From the NCBI GenBank assembly GCA_039105265.1, contig JAPFFF010000001.1:8184001-8248000 (forward strand): a stretch of 64,000 bases of DNA, written 5' to 3'. Made by a program: the position numbers and the translations under genes. The notes beneath the pieces are model-generated. The model searched no databases. It was not told the origin of the DNA and worked only from the letters and a program-made list of their open reading frames with translations. The DNA comes from Tritrichomonas musculus. Lineage: Eukaryota > Parabasalia > Tritrichomonadida > Tritrichomonadidae. Position 1 is the first letter of the stretch, and each line of letters starts with the position of its first letter. This document shows, one piece after another, positions 22,069 to 32,613 of this stretch.

Positions 22069-25000
22069 ATGAGTGCTCAAAACTCTAATAAACCTTGGAC
22101 CTACGACCAATTCAAGTCTGATGTTATCAACGAAGATCAAGATTGTGTATATAATGGCTTGAGAGATTTACTCATTCACCTCGAACAAGTTGATTCTTTT
22201 CCTGAGATTGAAAAAGAGGGTGATAGAATTCTTACTCAATTAGTGGACCTTATCCTTGGCGATTCAAGTTACTTAACTAACCCAACTCTCAGAACAATTT
22301 ATGACCTTTTAATTAAATTAATTGTTCCATTAATTAGCAAAATGCCACAAAAATTAATATCACCTTTTTATGACTTAATTTTTAAGTATTATTCAACCCG
22401 ATCTGTTCGCCATTTCACAACTTTAAACCGTGCACTTCTAGATTCAATTTATGCTAGTTCTGAATTTGATGAAGATAGGAAAAAAACTGTTATAGGATAT
22501 TTGATGCCCAAGTTAACAACGCTTATCAACAATTCAGGAAGTCCAGAGCTCAGAAATGCATGCTTAAATCTTTTGGAAGCAACAATTGAAACACTACCTT
22601 ATTATCTTTCGCCAGGAATGATACAAGAAGTATATAAATTAATTGAAGTTCTTTCAGGACAATTATGTGCAAGAGTTGATACAGATTCAGATGAATATTT
22701 AGCCATGTGCGAGTCTGTTGCAAATATTTCAAAAGTCTACACGACAGTTATCAAAGATGATGATAAATTCAATTTCTTCAAATACATTGAGTCCAAGTTA
22801 GAAAATAACGAAATTTCAGCCTACATTCTTTCAACAATTATTTTATACAGGCCACAATACTTCAATCTTGATGCAAGCAAAGATGAACAAAATTCTTTTA
22901 CCCACTACTTGAACCTTATTTTAGACCGAATCAGCTGTCCACCCATCCTTGAGGAATATGATGTAAACTATGTAGCATTTACGGTCCGTTACCTTTCAGC
23001 TGTTTCAATTTTAGTTAGTAGATATGGAAATCAATTACCAAAAGAAATGCGTGATGCCTGCATTAATGCTGACTTTGATTTCCTTAACTTGGGTATTTCA
23101 ACTGCAGAGCAAGCGGATGAAGCTGAAGGCGATAATGATGCTGGTTTCCAAGTTGATGGTATTGATGACGAAGATGACGAAGAAATACAAGAAACTGCAC
23201 AATATATTCCCACTGATGATTCATGGAAAATAAGAGTTGCAGCAATGAAACTTGGTATTTGTTTGATTGATGAAATAGGCAAAGAATATTATGAAGTTCT
23301 CACATCTATAACAAATGAATGTTACACTCCTAACTATGTGACTAATTTAATTTGCGATCATGATGTTGGATCAAAAATGGAAGCTATGAATTTCTTCAAA
23401 GTTATTCTTCATCATTTCAAAGCTGAGCTTGTGGAAAATAAAGAAATTCTGGAAGATTGGTTGTATTCAATTATTTCTCAGATAAATGCCACTGAAAAAG
23501 ATCAAGTTATTTACTCGTTTATTGACACAATTTCATATTCAATTCAAGAACTTCATTCATTATTAACTTTAGAGTTATCATTAGAGGCTATTAAAAATAT
23601 TACAGACGTTTATAAAGAAAATACGACTGACGATACATTGGTTTTCATGACTTATCTTCTTGAATATTCTCATGAAGCTGAAATCGTTAGTCCTTTGATA
23701 AAATTAATCACTCTTCTTCTCCAAAATGCTAGTTTACATGCAAAAACAAAATGTTTAACCATGACGTCAAAGATTTACTATTATTATCATCATAATTGTT
23801 CTAAAGATACTTCACTTAGTAAGGACTTAGAAGGTCTGAATGATAAGGTTATTGAATATTCAAAGCAAAAGGGCGAAGTTAAACCTTATGCAATCACAGC
23901 AATTTCTGTTTTCATTTCTTGCTGCCCAACCTTATCGACAATTAATAAATCAGCTGATATTATTATCGGCTTTTTGGATGATAAATCAGTAATCCGTGCC
24001 TCAACTACTGCAATTTCTTTAATTTCTGCATCTGAATCATGTCAAGTTCTCTCTCGTAATATTAATACAATTATGGAGAAATTAAAGAATAATCTTTTAT
24101 TATCAGATCCTGTTATAACCAATGTATCTCTTTGGGCTGTGAACCTTATGTTATATAAGAAAATTTTGGCTCCAAAAGATTGCCAAGGAATTATTGACGC
24201 CTTATTCGGCATATTAAATAATGGTGAAAATAATTCTCGTGTTTTATGCTTGATTATCTTGAATCAAATTTATCCTAAAGGCTGCGACTCAAAACGCCTT
24301 TCTTCTTTAGCTGATTGCTTGATGGGTTCTTCCCTAAGCGATGAAATTATCAAAGAAATTACCGAACTTGTTCTCTCATCATCAAAAACATCACTTGATA
24401 ACGTTAAACCATTAATTGATCATCTTATCAATAAAAGTTCTACAATTAGTGATGAAAAAATTGTTTCTAATATCGCGCTTATTGTTGGAATTTCATCTGC
24501 GACAAACAAAGATTACGCTCTTTCTCTTGTTTCATCCTTTAAGAATCATATTAATGATAAAGGATTTTCACAAGTATTTGCTTTGCGTTGTATTGGTGAA
24601 ATCGGCTCTCTTATTAATCTTTCATCTCAAAATGATATAGTCAATTCTGTGTTTGAACTTATTCATGCAAATGATAGAAGTATATTTGTTCCCGCATCTG
24701 AATCATTTGGTTTAATGTCAGTTGGTTCACCAGAAATCCTCAAGAAGCTTGCCAATTCTGCAAAGACAGACGCTGAAAACTTTATAATTCCTTGGCTATT
24801 TGCTATCAATATTTTCACTAAAAAAGTCATCGCAATCAAAAAGCACATTCCAAAAGAAATTTTCGATCAAATTGTTAAAACAATTCCTGATATTTCAGAA
24901 TTTCTCTTAAAGTGTTCAAAAGTTGATTCTAAAGAAACATCTCAAACAATCGCCGAATGTCTTGCTGGGCTTGTAGCAATATCATTTAATTATAGCCAAA

Positions 25001-25866
25001 CTTTAATTAATAATGCTTCTTATGTCACAATAAAAGCAATTTCCATATACTTTGAGGAGTATTCACCATATTGTAATAAGCACAGCTTGAATGAAAAAGA
25101 AAAGCAAGAAATCATTTCATTGATTCAAAAAATTGATGAAAAATATGACAATGAAAATCCAATGCTTGATTATTCAATTATGCAGTGCCTTAAGTTCGCT
25201 ATAACAAAGAATTTAGCTCAGGAATTGTTCGATCTTAATATTAAAGATAGATTTATTGATGGAACCAAGATTTTAGGTTCTCATAGCAGCGTTTCAACAG
25301 TTGGAACAATGGTCAGATCTGAAGACATTGGAAAATACTTGAGATATACTACATTTACATGTCTTGAACTCTTAATTAAATCAAACGTTGCAAATCAACT
25401 TGATTATGATGAAATTGGAACTGATGTATTTAATGCAATCCTTGATGAAAAAGATGAACATTCTATCATGAAAAAAGCTTTAGATATTATTCCAATACTC
25501 GTTAAATCAACAATTCCAGAAGCTCAAGAAGCCGCATTGTCTTTTAATGAAGATGGAACTATTGTTGACGCATTAAAGAATTTTGAAACAGTATGTCAGA
25601 ACTTCCCAAGTGAAGTTATGGATTCATTTTATAATGCTCTTCTATCTCTTCAATCATTACCTTCATTAGCTTCAGATGAATCAAGGAAAATTAAGAATAT
25701 CATATCAAGAAGACAAAACGATCCAATTTTGGTTAAAATCTTAAAGGACTACGATTTCAATGTCAAAGGAGCATCAACAGATTATTTATTCACAAATGGA
25801 TATATCAGCTCAAAATTAATGGAAGAATTATATCCAGCCGCATCTTCTATTTTTGTTAATAATTAG
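22069..25866 (+). CDS. CAND1: CAND1/TIP120 cullin exchange factor
   Basis: A 1265-residue all-helical HEAT-repeat protein, close to the ~1230 residues usual for CAND1. The diagnostic acidic loop followed by a conserved helix is present (DDEDDEEIQE, then DDSWKIRVAAMKLG), the counterpart of the DDD..SWKVRRAAAK region in animal CAND1. The C-terminal ~200 residues match the TIP120 domain layout (GKYLRYTTFTCLELLIKS for the DIRKAAFECMYTLLDS block; then a long linker and a final helix pair). Family role: wraps around un-neddylated cullin-RBX1 and swaps substrate receptors of SCF-type ubiquitin ligases. ATG at 22069 follows a TTCATTTAAA leader. The upstream 21699-22068 gap is AT-rich with nothing else seen. 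Confidence 0.75.
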   Translation: MSAQNSNKPWTYDQFKSDVINEDQDCVYNGLRDLLIHLEQVDSFPEIEKEGDRILTQLVDLILGDSSYLTNPTLRTIYDLLIKLIVPLISKMPQKLISPFYDLIFKYYSTRSVRHFTTLNRALLDSIYASSEFDEDRKKTVIGYLMPKLTTLINNSGSPELRNACLNLLEATIETLPYYLSPGMIQEVYKLIEVLSGQLCARVDTDSDEYLAMCESVANISKVYTTVIKDDDKFNFFKYIESKLENNEISAYILSTIILYRPQYFNLDASKDEQNSFTHYLNLILDRISCPPILEEYDVNYVAFTVRYLSAVSILVSRYGNQLPKEMRDACINADFDFLNLGISTAEQADEAEGDNDAGFQVDGIDDEDDEEIQETAQYIPTDDSWKIRVAAMKLGICLIDEIGKEYYEVLTSITNECYTPNYVTNLICDHDVGSKMEAMNFFKVILHHFKAELVENKEILEDWLYSIISQINATEKDQVIYSFIDTISYSIQELHSLLTLELSLEAIKNITDVYKENTTDDTLVFMTYLLEYSHEAEIVSPLIKLITLLLQNASLHAKTKCLTMTSKIYYYYHHNCSKDTSLSKDLEGLNDKVIEYSKQKGEVKPYAITAISVFISCCPTLSTINKSADIIIGFLDDKSVIRASTTAISLISASESCQVLSRNINTIMEKLKNNLLLSDPVITNVSLWAVNLMLYKKILAPKDCQGIIDALFGILNNGENNSRVLCLIILNQIYPKGCDSKRLSSLADCLMGSSLSDEIIKEITELVLSSSKTSLDNVKPLIDHLINKSSTISDEKIVSNIALIVGISSATNKDYALSLVSSFKNHINDKGFSQVFALRCIGEIGSLINLSSQNDIVNSVFELIHANDRSIFVPASESFGLMSVGSPEILKKLANSAKTDAENFIIPWLFAINIFTKKVIAIKKHIPKEIFDQIVKTIPDISEFLLKCSKVDSKETSQTIAECLAGLVAISFNYSQTLINNASYVTIKAISIYFEEYSPYCNKHSLNEKEKQEIISLIQKIDEKYDNENPMLDYSIMQCLKFAITKNLAQELFDLNIKDRFIDGTKILGSHSSVSTVGTMVRSEDIGKYLRYTTFTCLELLIKSNVANQLDYDEIGTDVFNAILDEKDEHSIMKKALDIIPILVKSTIPEAQEAALSFNEDGTIVDALKNFETVCQNFPSEVMDSFYNALLSLQSLPSLASDESRKIKNIISRRQNDPILVKILKDYDFNVKGASTDYLFTNGYISSKLMEELYPAASSIFVNN

Positions 25867-25993
25867 AATGAATATTAAAGTTGATGAGAAATATATCCAG
25901 TGAATTATCTAAAAAAAAAAACAATATTTTTCTTATTTTGTTATTTTTATTAATCCTCAAACCTTAAAATTCATTTTTTCAAAAAGTTGAAAT

Positions 25994-26024
<31 letters not shown>

Positions 26025-26058
26025 GAATACTATCGATTTGATAGCATTCTCAATTTGG

Positions 26059-27243
26059 ATGAGTAATCCATTCCAAGCCCTTAGTGGTCCGAATTCAAAT
26101 AAAAATATTGAGGATGCAAAAATAGTCGACACTTCTTCAAATGAATCATATAGTGAAGCCGATGGTTCATATTTGGATGAAATACGAAATAAACATTTTT
26201 CTTCATTAATCGAACTCGCTGAAACTATAGAATCGTTGATATCAATATGTCCAGAAGATATATTGAACTTTCGCCGCGATTTTGACAACTTCAAAAAATT
26301 AAGTGTATTAGAATATGAAGAATCCCTCAAAAAAAGACTAGCATGTTTTGAGGATAAAGAAGATCCAGAAATAATCATTGACATTAAAATGAAAATATCA
26401 GAATTTGATACAATTGAACTAGCTCCTTTACTTGAATCAATTTGCAAAGCTTTATTTCAGCCCGAACCAAAAGGGCATGGCGGTTTATTTTTAATTGGAA
26501 TTGTTGTATCTCAGCGCCCTGATTTAATAACTCCAAAATTTCTCTCTTTTCCGCACGAAACTATGATCAAAATTGCACCTGTAGTATGCTGGATTGTTGG
26601 GCATGCTGTATCAAGCCCTACGATTGCACATTTAGATCCATTACTTAGTCAACAACTTCTTGAAATCTTTTTACCTGAATTAACAAATAAAGATAAATCA
26701 AGTAATGCTGTTGCAGTTTGCGCAGCCCATTTGATTGCAAATGCATTTCGACAACAAAACATATATCGTGCTTCTGCTTCACATTTTGCCAAATTACTAA
26801 CTTTAACACATTCCAAGATTAATTCAAATCGGGACCATCACATTATGGAAGTCTTTAAAAATATTGTTCCAAAAATTGACGTCATTGATATGAAAGATTT
26901 TGCTCCTCAGATGATGAAAATGTTTCCAGAAGCACCAAAATTTGCTTGCGATCTTTTCATCTACAACTCAACAATAGAAAATGGAGGAAATGCTTCATTT
27001 GTAGATGGCTGGATCGAAGCTCATTCTACATATAAAAAAGCGTCAATGACATATTTGTCATACGTCTTAGGCAGCCTTCCGGAATCTGTTGTTAACAAAT
27101 TTCCGATGGAAGATCTGATACAAGGAGATGATTTGTCCAAAATGGCCGCAATGAAAGTACAGCTTACTAATTCCAGCTTCAGGTTTATTTTTATTTTGGT
27201 TTTGATATGGATTCTACATTCTGTATGGAGTAAGGAAAAATAG
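26059..27243 (+). CDS. Tail-anchored helical protein, possibly TMEM214-like
   Basis: A 394-residue protein from the ATG at 26059 (MSNPFQALSG); further upstream the frame only crosses a poly-T run, which would give an implausible poly-Phe leader starting at TTG. The body is helical with no recognised catalytic motif. Residues about 375-390 (FRFIFILVLIWILHSVW) form one hydrophobic segment followed by a short basic tail, so it is predicted to be anchored in a membrane, probably the ER, with the bulk in the cytosol. The arrangement of a helical domain plus C-terminal anchor, and parts of the middle, recall the TMEM214 family, but the match is weak. TTCAAAAAGTTGAA lies about 80 bp upstream. Confidence 0.45.
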   Translation: MSNPFQALSGPNSNKNIEDAKIVDTSSNESYSEADGSYLDEIRNKHFSSLIELAETIESLISICPEDILNFRRDFDNFKKLSVLEYEESLKKRLACFEDKEDPEIIIDIKMKISEFDTIELAPLLESICKALFQPEPKGHGGLFLIGIVVSQRPDLITPKFLSFPHETMIKIAPVVCWIVGHAVSSPTIAHLDPLLSQQLLEIFLPELTNKDKSSNAVAVCAAHLIANAFRQQNIYRASASHFAKLLTLTHSKINSNRDHHIMEVFKNIVPKIDVIDMKDFAPQMMKMFPEAPKFACDLFIYNSTIENGGNASFVDGWIEAHSTYKKASMTYLSYVLGSLPESVVNKFPMEDLIQGDDLSKMAAMKVQLTNSSFRFIFILVLIWILHSVWSKEK

Positions 27244-27970
27244 CCCAGAAAGCAAATTAATTATTATTATTTTCTGTTTATTTTTTGCTAATGAAATTTT
27301 TAATAGATACTATTTTTTAATGTTTATACTATATGAACAAAACTCAAAATCAACTAAAAATAATATGATGCATAATGATAAACAAACAGAATTTGAATCA
27401 ATGTGGTATTATTACAGATAATTTACTCTCATGTTGTGTACTTTTTTCATGTGGCTTTGTACTCTGTACCTTTGCAAAAAAAAAAAAAAAAAAAAAACGA
27501 ATAGTGTATCGGGGTTGCTTATCGATATTATCCGATAACGGTTGTGATCGCTCAATGAATATCGATATTATCTGATAAACTTTCGATGACAGATAAATAT
27601 CGATAAATGAAAAATTTTATCGATAAATTTTTTATCTGATTAAAATTTTGTATCCAATAATTCCCGATAAATATAACTAAGTGTATTCTCTATGTGTGGG
27701 TGTTCCCAAATTTAAAACCTATCAACCTGGTAATAAATAAATAATTTTTTTTTTTTTTTTTTTTTTTTTTTGATGGTTTTTAGTCAGCTTTTCAGTAATA
27801 TATATAAATATTTGATTTAATGGTAATAATAAAAATAAATTTTAAGGTTTGATATTTTTGTGATGTGATCAAAAATTTGAGAAATAATTGTTTCAAAAAG
27901 GAAGACGTTATAAAAATTAGCGCGATTTTTAACGTTCATAAATAAGAATAAAATCAAAAGAAATTGCCAA
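27244..27970. other. Gene-free spacer with ATCGATA-rich block and homopolymer runs
   Basis: A poly-A run at about 27478-27496 is followed by a ~150-bp block (about 27500-27660) with six or more ATCGATA/ATCTGATAA-like words in both orientations. A poly-T run of about 25 lies near 27748. A TTTCAAAAAGGAAGACG motif at about 27893 precedes the next gene. No gene seen. Confidence 0.5.
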
Positions 27971-29221
27971 ATGCACACATTTAGAGATAAAGAAATATAT
28001 CGACCTCAGCAAATGTATGATATCGGTAATGGAGACATGTCATACTGTTGTTTTGATTTTTCGTCAATTCCTTCCAGTAATTATCATGGATTTTTCAACG
28101 GTCTCCCTCAACTTTTATATAAAAAAGTCAAATCAGTCCGATTTTGTACTGATAATTACCTTAAAATAGAAAATGAATCAGATAGAACTGATGCACAATC
28201 CATAGAATTAGACCGTTCAATTTTTAAATCCAATTCCAATTATTCTCATTATCTCGCAAAAGTTATTTGGAGAGTATTGCCACGCGCCAAAATTCTGATT
28301 TCTCTTGTTGTTGACTCCATCCCATTACGAAATGACGAATTTCAGCAAATTGTTGACGCAATTCGGAAAAACAAATCACTTCGATCGGTCACTTTTCGTA
28401 ATACTTTAATTAGAGATGATGATTTCATTTATTTTCTTGGAAAGGTATCACCATATCGCTTTGAAACTATCGAATTTTCCAATTGTCAATTAACTTCAAA
28501 TGTTTACAACAAGGTTTGTGAATTCCTTAATTCACAGCCTCCACCTGCAGGATCAAATGGCAATATGGCCAATTCAGAATGGAGACTTAGAGTTTTTAAC
28601 CTTGATGAAAATGATATTTCATCAGAGAATATTGATATTATTGATGCAATGATGCAGAAAAAATTGCATGGCAATGAAACAGATGATCAACCAACCATAA
28701 CCACTGAAGAAGGAAATCAATTCGAAAGGAACCCATTTGGTAAAAGAGGAATAAATAACCCAAGTTACCAATCTAGAGGCAATGATGGACCAAAAGATGA
28801 TGAATATGAAGAAGATGAATATGAAGAAGAAGAAGACGAAAACGATGGAAAGCATGGCAGAAGAAGAGGAAAGCATACAGATATCAATATTAAAGTTCAT
28901 CATCTTAAAGATCAAGAAATTCAACTCACCAGTGACCATGTTAATATGAAATCAATAGATGCAATCGAAGAAATTAAAAGGAGAGCTGCTGAAGTTAAGA
29001 AAACTTCCCCACATAAAAAAGGCGCAGATTTAAGAATTGAAAATGAAAAATTGAGAAAAGAGTTAAATGAACTTATTAAAAAAGTACATGCTATTAAATA
29101 CAGTGATGATGTATTTCTAATTGGCGTTGATGCTGAGAAGAATCTCGAAGATATCAGAATTGCAGAACAGCATATACAAGAATATGAAAAAGTTCATGGT
29201 CCAATCAAAATAACAAAATGA
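27971..29221 (+). CDS. CEP78-like leucine-rich-repeat coiled-coil protein
   Basis: A 416-residue protein. Residues about 85-210 contain ribonuclease-inhibitor-type leucine-rich repeats (NKSLRSVTFRNTLIRDDDF, FETIEFSNCQLTSNVYNKVC, LRVFNLDENDIS). Then come an acidic low-complexity stretch (DEYEEDEYEEEEDEND), a basic patch (HGRRRGKH) and a coiled coil (about 330-410). LRR repeats with a WRLRVFNLDEN-type repeat, an acidic linker and a coiled coil are the layout of centrosomal protein CEP78, which would fit basal bodies in a flagellate. This is suggested by architecture and short similarity only; a generic LRR protein is the alternative. The gene ends with TGA. Confidence 0.45.
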   Translation: MHTFRDKEIYRPQQMYDIGNGDMSYCCFDFSSIPSSNYHGFFNGLPQLLYKKVKSVRFCTDNYLKIENESDRTDAQSIELDRSIFKSNSNYSHYLAKVIWRVLPRAKILISLVVDSIPLRNDEFQQIVDAIRKNKSLRSVTFRNTLIRDDDFIYFLGKVSPYRFETIEFSNCQLTSNVYNKVCEFLNSQPPPAGSNGNMANSEWRLRVFNLDENDISSENIDIIDAMMQKKLHGNETDDQPTITTEEGNQFERNPFGKRGINNPSYQSRGNDGPKDDEYEEDEYEEEEDENDGKHGRRRGKHTDINIKVHHLKDQEIQLTSDHVNMKSIDAIEEIKRRAAEVKKTSPHKKGADLRIENEKLRKELNELIKKVHAIKYSDDVFLIGVDAEKNLEDIRIAEQHIQEYEKVHGPIKITK

Positions 29222-29431
29222 TTTTTTTATTTAAAAAACTTTAATTGAAGCTTTTCCTAATGTTTTTTGTTATGTTTTTATTTTATATCAATAAAATTTA
29301 AAAACCAAATTAATATTGTTGTAATGTTTTTTTCTGGAAGAATATTTTATTGAAAAAAATTTTGATCAAAAACAATTAAAATAAATCTATTAACTTTTTG
29401 ATAATATATTCAAAATAAAAAAAAAATATTA
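29222..29431. other. Short 3' spacer
   Basis: AT-rich; nothing recognised apart from the TA target site at its right edge. Confidence 0.4.
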
Positions 29432-30722
29432 CCCTGAGAGGACCTTTATTTCGTCTGGACTTTTTGAAAGTATGCTTCCATTTATGTTACTTAAATTTCA
29501 ATGCATTCTGAAATATATTCAAAATAAATTCTGATAAAATTAAAAAAAATATTCAATCTCAATGGATTTTCAAAGTTTAAAAAAAATAAAATTTTCTTTT
29601 CACGTAAAATCTAAATATATCTTTATATTAAATCAAATTTTAGAAAAAGGAATACCTTATTTCAAATATTTATTGTTTTTTTCAGCGGTTTTGCACAATT
29701 TTTGAAATAAACTCGAATAGTCATATCACTACGACTATTCGAAAGAGTTTCAATTTTCTAGATATTCCTTGATTATAGCAAGCAATGATCCAAGCCAATT
29801 AATCCTCTACAAAACACAAAGCGCATTCATCAATATTTTCATGTTTTTTCATGTTTTTCTACTCATTTTTTTTTCTGATCTTTCAAATAGATCGTAAATT
29901 TCAATATATCAGTAACAATATTAATATAAAAACCTCATTAAAGAACTTTAACTCGGGCTTAATGTTATTTTTTTAAAATATTTCTGAAATATTCAATTTA
30001 ACTAAACCATTTTTTTTAATATTTTAATGTTTAAATCTTGTTTTATTATTTGTTTCTGTCATAAATTTGCTTTTTTAGACCTAATAATGTTGCCATGTTT
30101 ACTTTTTTTTCAATTAAATTCTTATCTTTTCTTTTTAATTTAGAATAAAACAGTGATTTATGAATAAAAAACATTTATTATATGAGATGCATTATTTTTT
30201 TCTTTCATTCTTTAAGATTTAATGACTTTATTTTTAATCCTTATATGCTATAACGTATAAATTGCCACCACTTTTCAAAATGATATATATTTATTATTAC
30301 ATAAAAATAAAAAACTTGACCAAAGGAAATTCTTTAACGCTATTTAATTATCAAGATATTTCAATTTTTATGATTTTTTAAAACATATTTTGATGGGGAA
30401 CCACTAATATTTCTGATTCCAATCAATTTCAAATCCGATAAAACCTCAAAATACATAAATAATCTAAGAAAAAATGTTAACTTGTAAAGATATTCGAAAT
30501 TATATATTGAGAGAAAATTTAAAAAATAGAAATAAACTGCACCATAAGTAAAGATAAGATGAAATAAACAAATCTACCAAAGGAATTTTAAAAATATCTC
30601 ATATTCAAGGACTTTTATCTGAATTTTGAAGTTTTATTTTCATTATTTTTTATTTTTTTGAATAAATTGAGAGAAATTGAGAGTATAAAATTTTGTCTGA
30701 CGAAATAAAGGTCACTTGAGGG
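29432..30722. mobile_element. TA-flanked non-autonomous transposon C
   Basis: The left end CCCTGAGAGGACCTTTATTT continues CGTCTGGAC. The right end in reverse complement is CCCTCAAGTGACCTTTATTT continuing CGTCAGAC. TA abuts both (29430-29431, 30723-30724). The terminal repeat is about 28 bp with four or five mismatches. The 1.29-kb interior is AT-rich and has no open frame. Ends beginning CCC after TA also occur in transposons A and B, suggesting one broad group. Confidence 0.7.
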
Positions 30723-30846
30723 TATCCGGAAAATGAAAAATTATAATCCGTAAGCAAAAATAAAATCCGGTTTGACATGCTTAACATAAATTGTAAAAAT
30801 CGTAATCAAATTTTAAAACATAAACTGGAAAGATAAAATAGGATTC

Positions 30847-32487
30847 TTATTGATAACCATAAGGAGGATAACCACCTTGATATTGTTGCTGATATAAGCT
30901 ACCGCCAGGCTGTTGTTGATATAAATTTCCAGGTTGTTGTTGTTGTGGTGGTTGTTGCTGTGGTGGCTGATATAAATTACCAGATGATTGTTGATATAAA
31001 CTGCCAGGTGGAAGAGGTGGAGGTTGGTTATATAATCCACCTCCAGACATTTGTTGCTGCTGTTGATATAGGCCGCCAGGTTGTTGTTGATATAAGCTTC
31101 CAGCAGGGGGTTGTTGATAGAGTCCACTAATTGGAGATTGTTGCTGAGGAGGCTGATATAAGCCATTAGCAAAATTCTGCTGTTGAGCCATCATGTAATT
31201 ATGTTGTTGTTGAGGAGATGGTGAAAATTGAATTTGCTTTGGAGGAAGTTGGTAAACAGGAGCAGAAACAGGGCGAAATGAGGATTCTGCGATATTGAGC
31301 ATTTGATCAACGACAAAATTATTTCCACCTGCTGTTGGGCTTGTAATATTTGTATTCTTTTTAGCAAATCTGCTTGCTTTTGATTTCTTTCCAAACAGAC
31401 TTTGTTTCTTTTTACCAGCAAATGTAGGCTTTTGGTTGGGATCTTGAGTTTGCTGTTGCATTATCTCTTGAGCTGATGGGCTCACTGCTGTTACTTTTAG
31501 ATGTGACGAAGATTGATGTTCAGATTGATTAGAATCATGTGATTCTTTTTGAGGTTCTTCTTCTGGAGATTCTTTTTGAGACTCTGCTTCTCTTTGGTGT
31601 TCTTTTCTTTCTAGAGATTCCGTAGAATGAGTTGCTTGAGGTTGGGGTAATTGAACTTTTCCATCTGGGCCAAATGGATTATCGGTATTAACTTCGAACT
31701 TTTCACTTGATGTAGTGTTCGTAGTGCTTTCATTTTGACTATTTAAAAAAGAAAATGATGAATGTTCATTTTGAGAATCAGATGCATTTGTATTCTCTAT
31801 ATTTTCATTTGACGGACGACCATTCATAACGTTCATAAAATCATCGAGGTTCATTGAATTTGAGTGAAAAGATGAGTTTGTTGAATCATTTGAGGTTGAA
31901 CTTGCAGCAAAGTTTGGATGATGATGTTGTTCATTTCCAAATTTCTTTTTATTAAAAGATTCATTGCTTCTAGATGGTGGGATTCCGCCCATAATTGATT
32001 GTTGTTGCTGTTGAACTGGATTGTGTTTGAAATATCCTTCATACATAGCAATGCTTGGTCGAACAGATCCACCTGTTGAAGTATGTGAAGGAGGTTTAAT
32101 GTGTGGAGGCTCACCTGGAGCTGCCCAACGTTTTTCAATATATTTGGCACGTATAAAAGCTTCCATTCCTAAACGATCGCCAGTAGCTGGACGGATGAAA
32201 TCTTTAGGTAATCTAGCTTCCCAATATTCATTTGCGATCTTATTTCCAACTCGGCGCATGAGTCGTGCTTGTTCAGGCGTCCATGAATCAAGAGTGCACG
32301 ATCTAACAAAAGAAATGTGAGTTCCTAAAGATCTGTGAATACCACTGCAATCAATACAAATAAAAACTCCAAGAGTTGATGAAGCCCATTTAGCTGCTTT
32401 CTTTTTGCAATCGGCGCATATTGAATTTTCTGGAAGTTCCATTAAGCTCTTAACGAGCTGAAGAGCTTCCGCTGATGGTTTCGACAT
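30847..32487 (-). CDS. ArfGAP-domain protein with Gln/Tyr-rich tail
   Basis: A 546-residue protein. The N-terminal ArfGAP domain (about residues 8-125) has the zinc module C24-x2-C27-x16-C44-x2-C47 and the catalytic arginine R52 in GIHRSLGTHISFVRS, so GTPase activation of an Arf-family GTPase in vesicle traffic is expected. It most resembles the SMAP/AGFG-type single-domain class. Residues 165-400 are Ser/Asn/Glu-rich and disordered, with an NPFG motif (adaptor-type binding peptide). The last ~110 residues repeat GLYQQ/SLYQQ/NLYQPP about ten times. The gene is divergent from the next one, with 126 bp between start codons. Confidence 0.88.
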   Translation of the reverse strand: MSKPSAEALQLVKSLMELPENSICADCKKKAAKWASSTLGVFICIDCSGIHRSLGTHISFVRSCTLDSWTPEQARLMRRVGNKIANEYWEARLPKDFIRPATGDRLGMEAFIRAKYIEKRWAAPGEPPHIKPPSHTSTGGSVRPSIAMYEGYFKHNPVQQQQQSIMGGIPPSRSNESFNKKKFGNEQHHHPNFAASSTSNDSTNSSFHSNSMNLDDFMNVMNGRPSNENIENTNASDSQNEHSSFSFLNSQNESTTNTTSSEKFEVNTDNPFGPDGKVQLPQPQATHSTESLERKEHQREAESQKESPEEEPQKESHDSNQSEHQSSSHLKVTAVSPSAQEIMQQQTQDPNQKPTFAGKKKQSLFGKKSKASRFAKKNTNITSPTAGGNNFVVDQMLNIAESSFRPVSAPVYQLPPKQIQFSPSPQQQHNYMMAQQQNFANGLYQPPQQQSPISGLYQQPPAGSLYQQQPGGLYQQQQQMSGGGLYNQPPPLPPGSLYQQSSGNLYQPPQQQPPQQQQPGNLYQQQPGGSLYQQQYQGGYPPYGYQ

Positions 32488-32613
32488 TGTATGGCACTTT
32501 TGTGAGTATTATATTAAAACTTTTGAATAATTTGAAAAAGTTTACTTATCGGTAGAAATGTTATGTAAAAAAGCACGTTTAAACTTCGAAGTTTTAAATT
32601 TTCTAATATTTTA

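Noticed and set aside
25987-26058. Upstream extension of the tail-anchored protein gene
   Set aside because: Starts at TTG and would encode a run of Phe from a poly-T tract; first ATG at 26059 preferred.
25971-26447. 158-codon minus-strand open frame starting after a poly-T/A run
   Set aside because: Antisense to the coding part of the 26059-27243 gene and ending in poly-Lys from the homopolymer; no domain.
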